A program made the translations under genes and the position numbers. The notes beneath the pieces are model-generated. The model was not told the DNA's origin. It saw only the letters and a list, made by a program, of their open reading frames with translations, and searched no databases. Shown here piece by piece: positions 43,141 to 43,425 of a stretch of DNA of 43,425 nucleotides (its first letter is position 1; the number at the start of each line of letters is the position of its first letter). Source of the DNA: Coriobacteriaceae bacterium (GTDB lineage: Bacteria; Actinomycetota; Coriobacteriia; Coriobacteriales; Coriobacteriaceae); assembly GCA_902364975.1 (NCBI GenBank), contig CABJFQ010000011.1:44228-87652 (forward strand), in the 5' to 3' direction.

Positions 43141-43180
43141 GTTGCCGCGACACGGGTTCGAACCCGAACTTCTCTATATA

Positions 43181-43425
43181 TAAGAACGCTTGGCGAACAA
43201 AACCTGCCTTTTACCGACGGGAAACAAATAGCTGATGCTTTTGGAGTAAAGTGGCGCTCCAGAGATGACCGATGCCTTAACACCTATAAACCAGCTGGTC
43301 ATCGCCAATATCAGAAGCCAATGCTTCAGTTTTAACCTCAGTGATGCGACTGAGGGACCTATTCATTTGTGAACAAAATATGGAGTGCGCGATTCCCGCC
43401 CCCGGCGCCCCTCCGGTCTGGCAAT
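43181..43425. other. Unassigned region, possible gene remnant
   Basis: 245 bases with lower GC than the surroundings. A plus-strand frame open to a TAA at 43333-43335 reads plausibly (LGEQNLPFTDGKQIADAFG) but has no start codon with a ribosome binding site and matches nothing I know. It may be the end of a degraded gene. The last 50 bases are GC-rich and run off the window. Confidence 0.3.

Larger units (their letters stand above)
42902..43180 (+). repeat. tRNA-Lys tail repeat element (rtT-like)
   Basis: The 19-base tRNA tail GAACCCCTGACGGCCCACC (42902-42920) recurs exactly at 43081-43099, a 179-bp unit. Inside it are the terminator, a long palindromic hairpin around the T-arm-like GGGTTCGAACCC (42966-42997), and three hairpins with loops GTGA (43009-43024), GAAA (43042-43055) and GGA (43065-43079). 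After the tail copy a second, truncated unit begins with a terminator (43112-43140) and another GGGTTCGAACCC near 43154-43165. The order of parts matches the array after tRNA-Gly although the sequences differ. Confidence 0.8.

Overview
The window looks like the chromosomal replication-origin region of a high-GC Actinomycetota, most likely a Coriobacteriia close to Collinsella. That placement is inferred from gene order and protein character; no database was searched. Reading leftwards from about 11.4 kb, the minus-strand genes are a GHKL-ATPase/winged-helix gene, dnaA, dnaN, recF, dciA (DUF721), gyrB and gyrA, followed by a tRNA-Ile cut by the window edge. Rightwards the genes are mostly on the plus strand: rpmH, rnpA, yidD, yidC, khpB, rsmG, parA, parB and a small membrane protein. 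The switch in gene polarity, the DnaA-box-like repeats and three perfect parS sites place oriC between about 8.0 and 11.6 kb.

The origin appears bipartite. One part, upstream of the GHKL gene (11335-11577), carries a 13-mer with a DnaA-box-like core twice. The other part, between dnaA and dnaN (8004-8241), carries the same 13-mer in inverted orientation, then a run of five DnaA-trio-like triplets beside an AT-rich tract. An unusual 450-residue protein (SpoIIAB-like ATPase, Q/P/M/Y-rich linker, winged helix) lies between the upstream part and dnaA, only 15 bp from dnaA.

Region 16.9-27.5 kb holds rlmN, ddl, a DinG-type exonuclease-helicase, a pafB-pafC-like pair of WYL regulators, and a membrane protein whose M28-peptidase-like fold is split by about 650 acidic low-complexity residues, with a small membrane protein behind it. 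Region 27.5-30.9 kb is one large LPXTG surface adhesin with an N-terminal thioester domain. Region 31.2-31.6 kb is tRNA-Gly followed by structured repeats that end in copies of the tRNA 3' end. The same arrangement follows tRNA-Lys at 42.8-43.1 kb.

The remainder is purB, an anchored solute-binding protein overlapping a diguanylate cyclase, a TSCPD-domain protein overlapping a Tat lipoprotein, an OmpR/histidine-kinase pair, purC with a membrane protein, and an M29 aminopeptidase. The most noteworthy observations are the origin architecture with its GHKL protein, the tRNA-tail repeat elements, a Phe at the quinolone hot-spot position of GyrA, a D-to-N change in the DnaA DNA-reading motif, and the interrupted M28-like protein.
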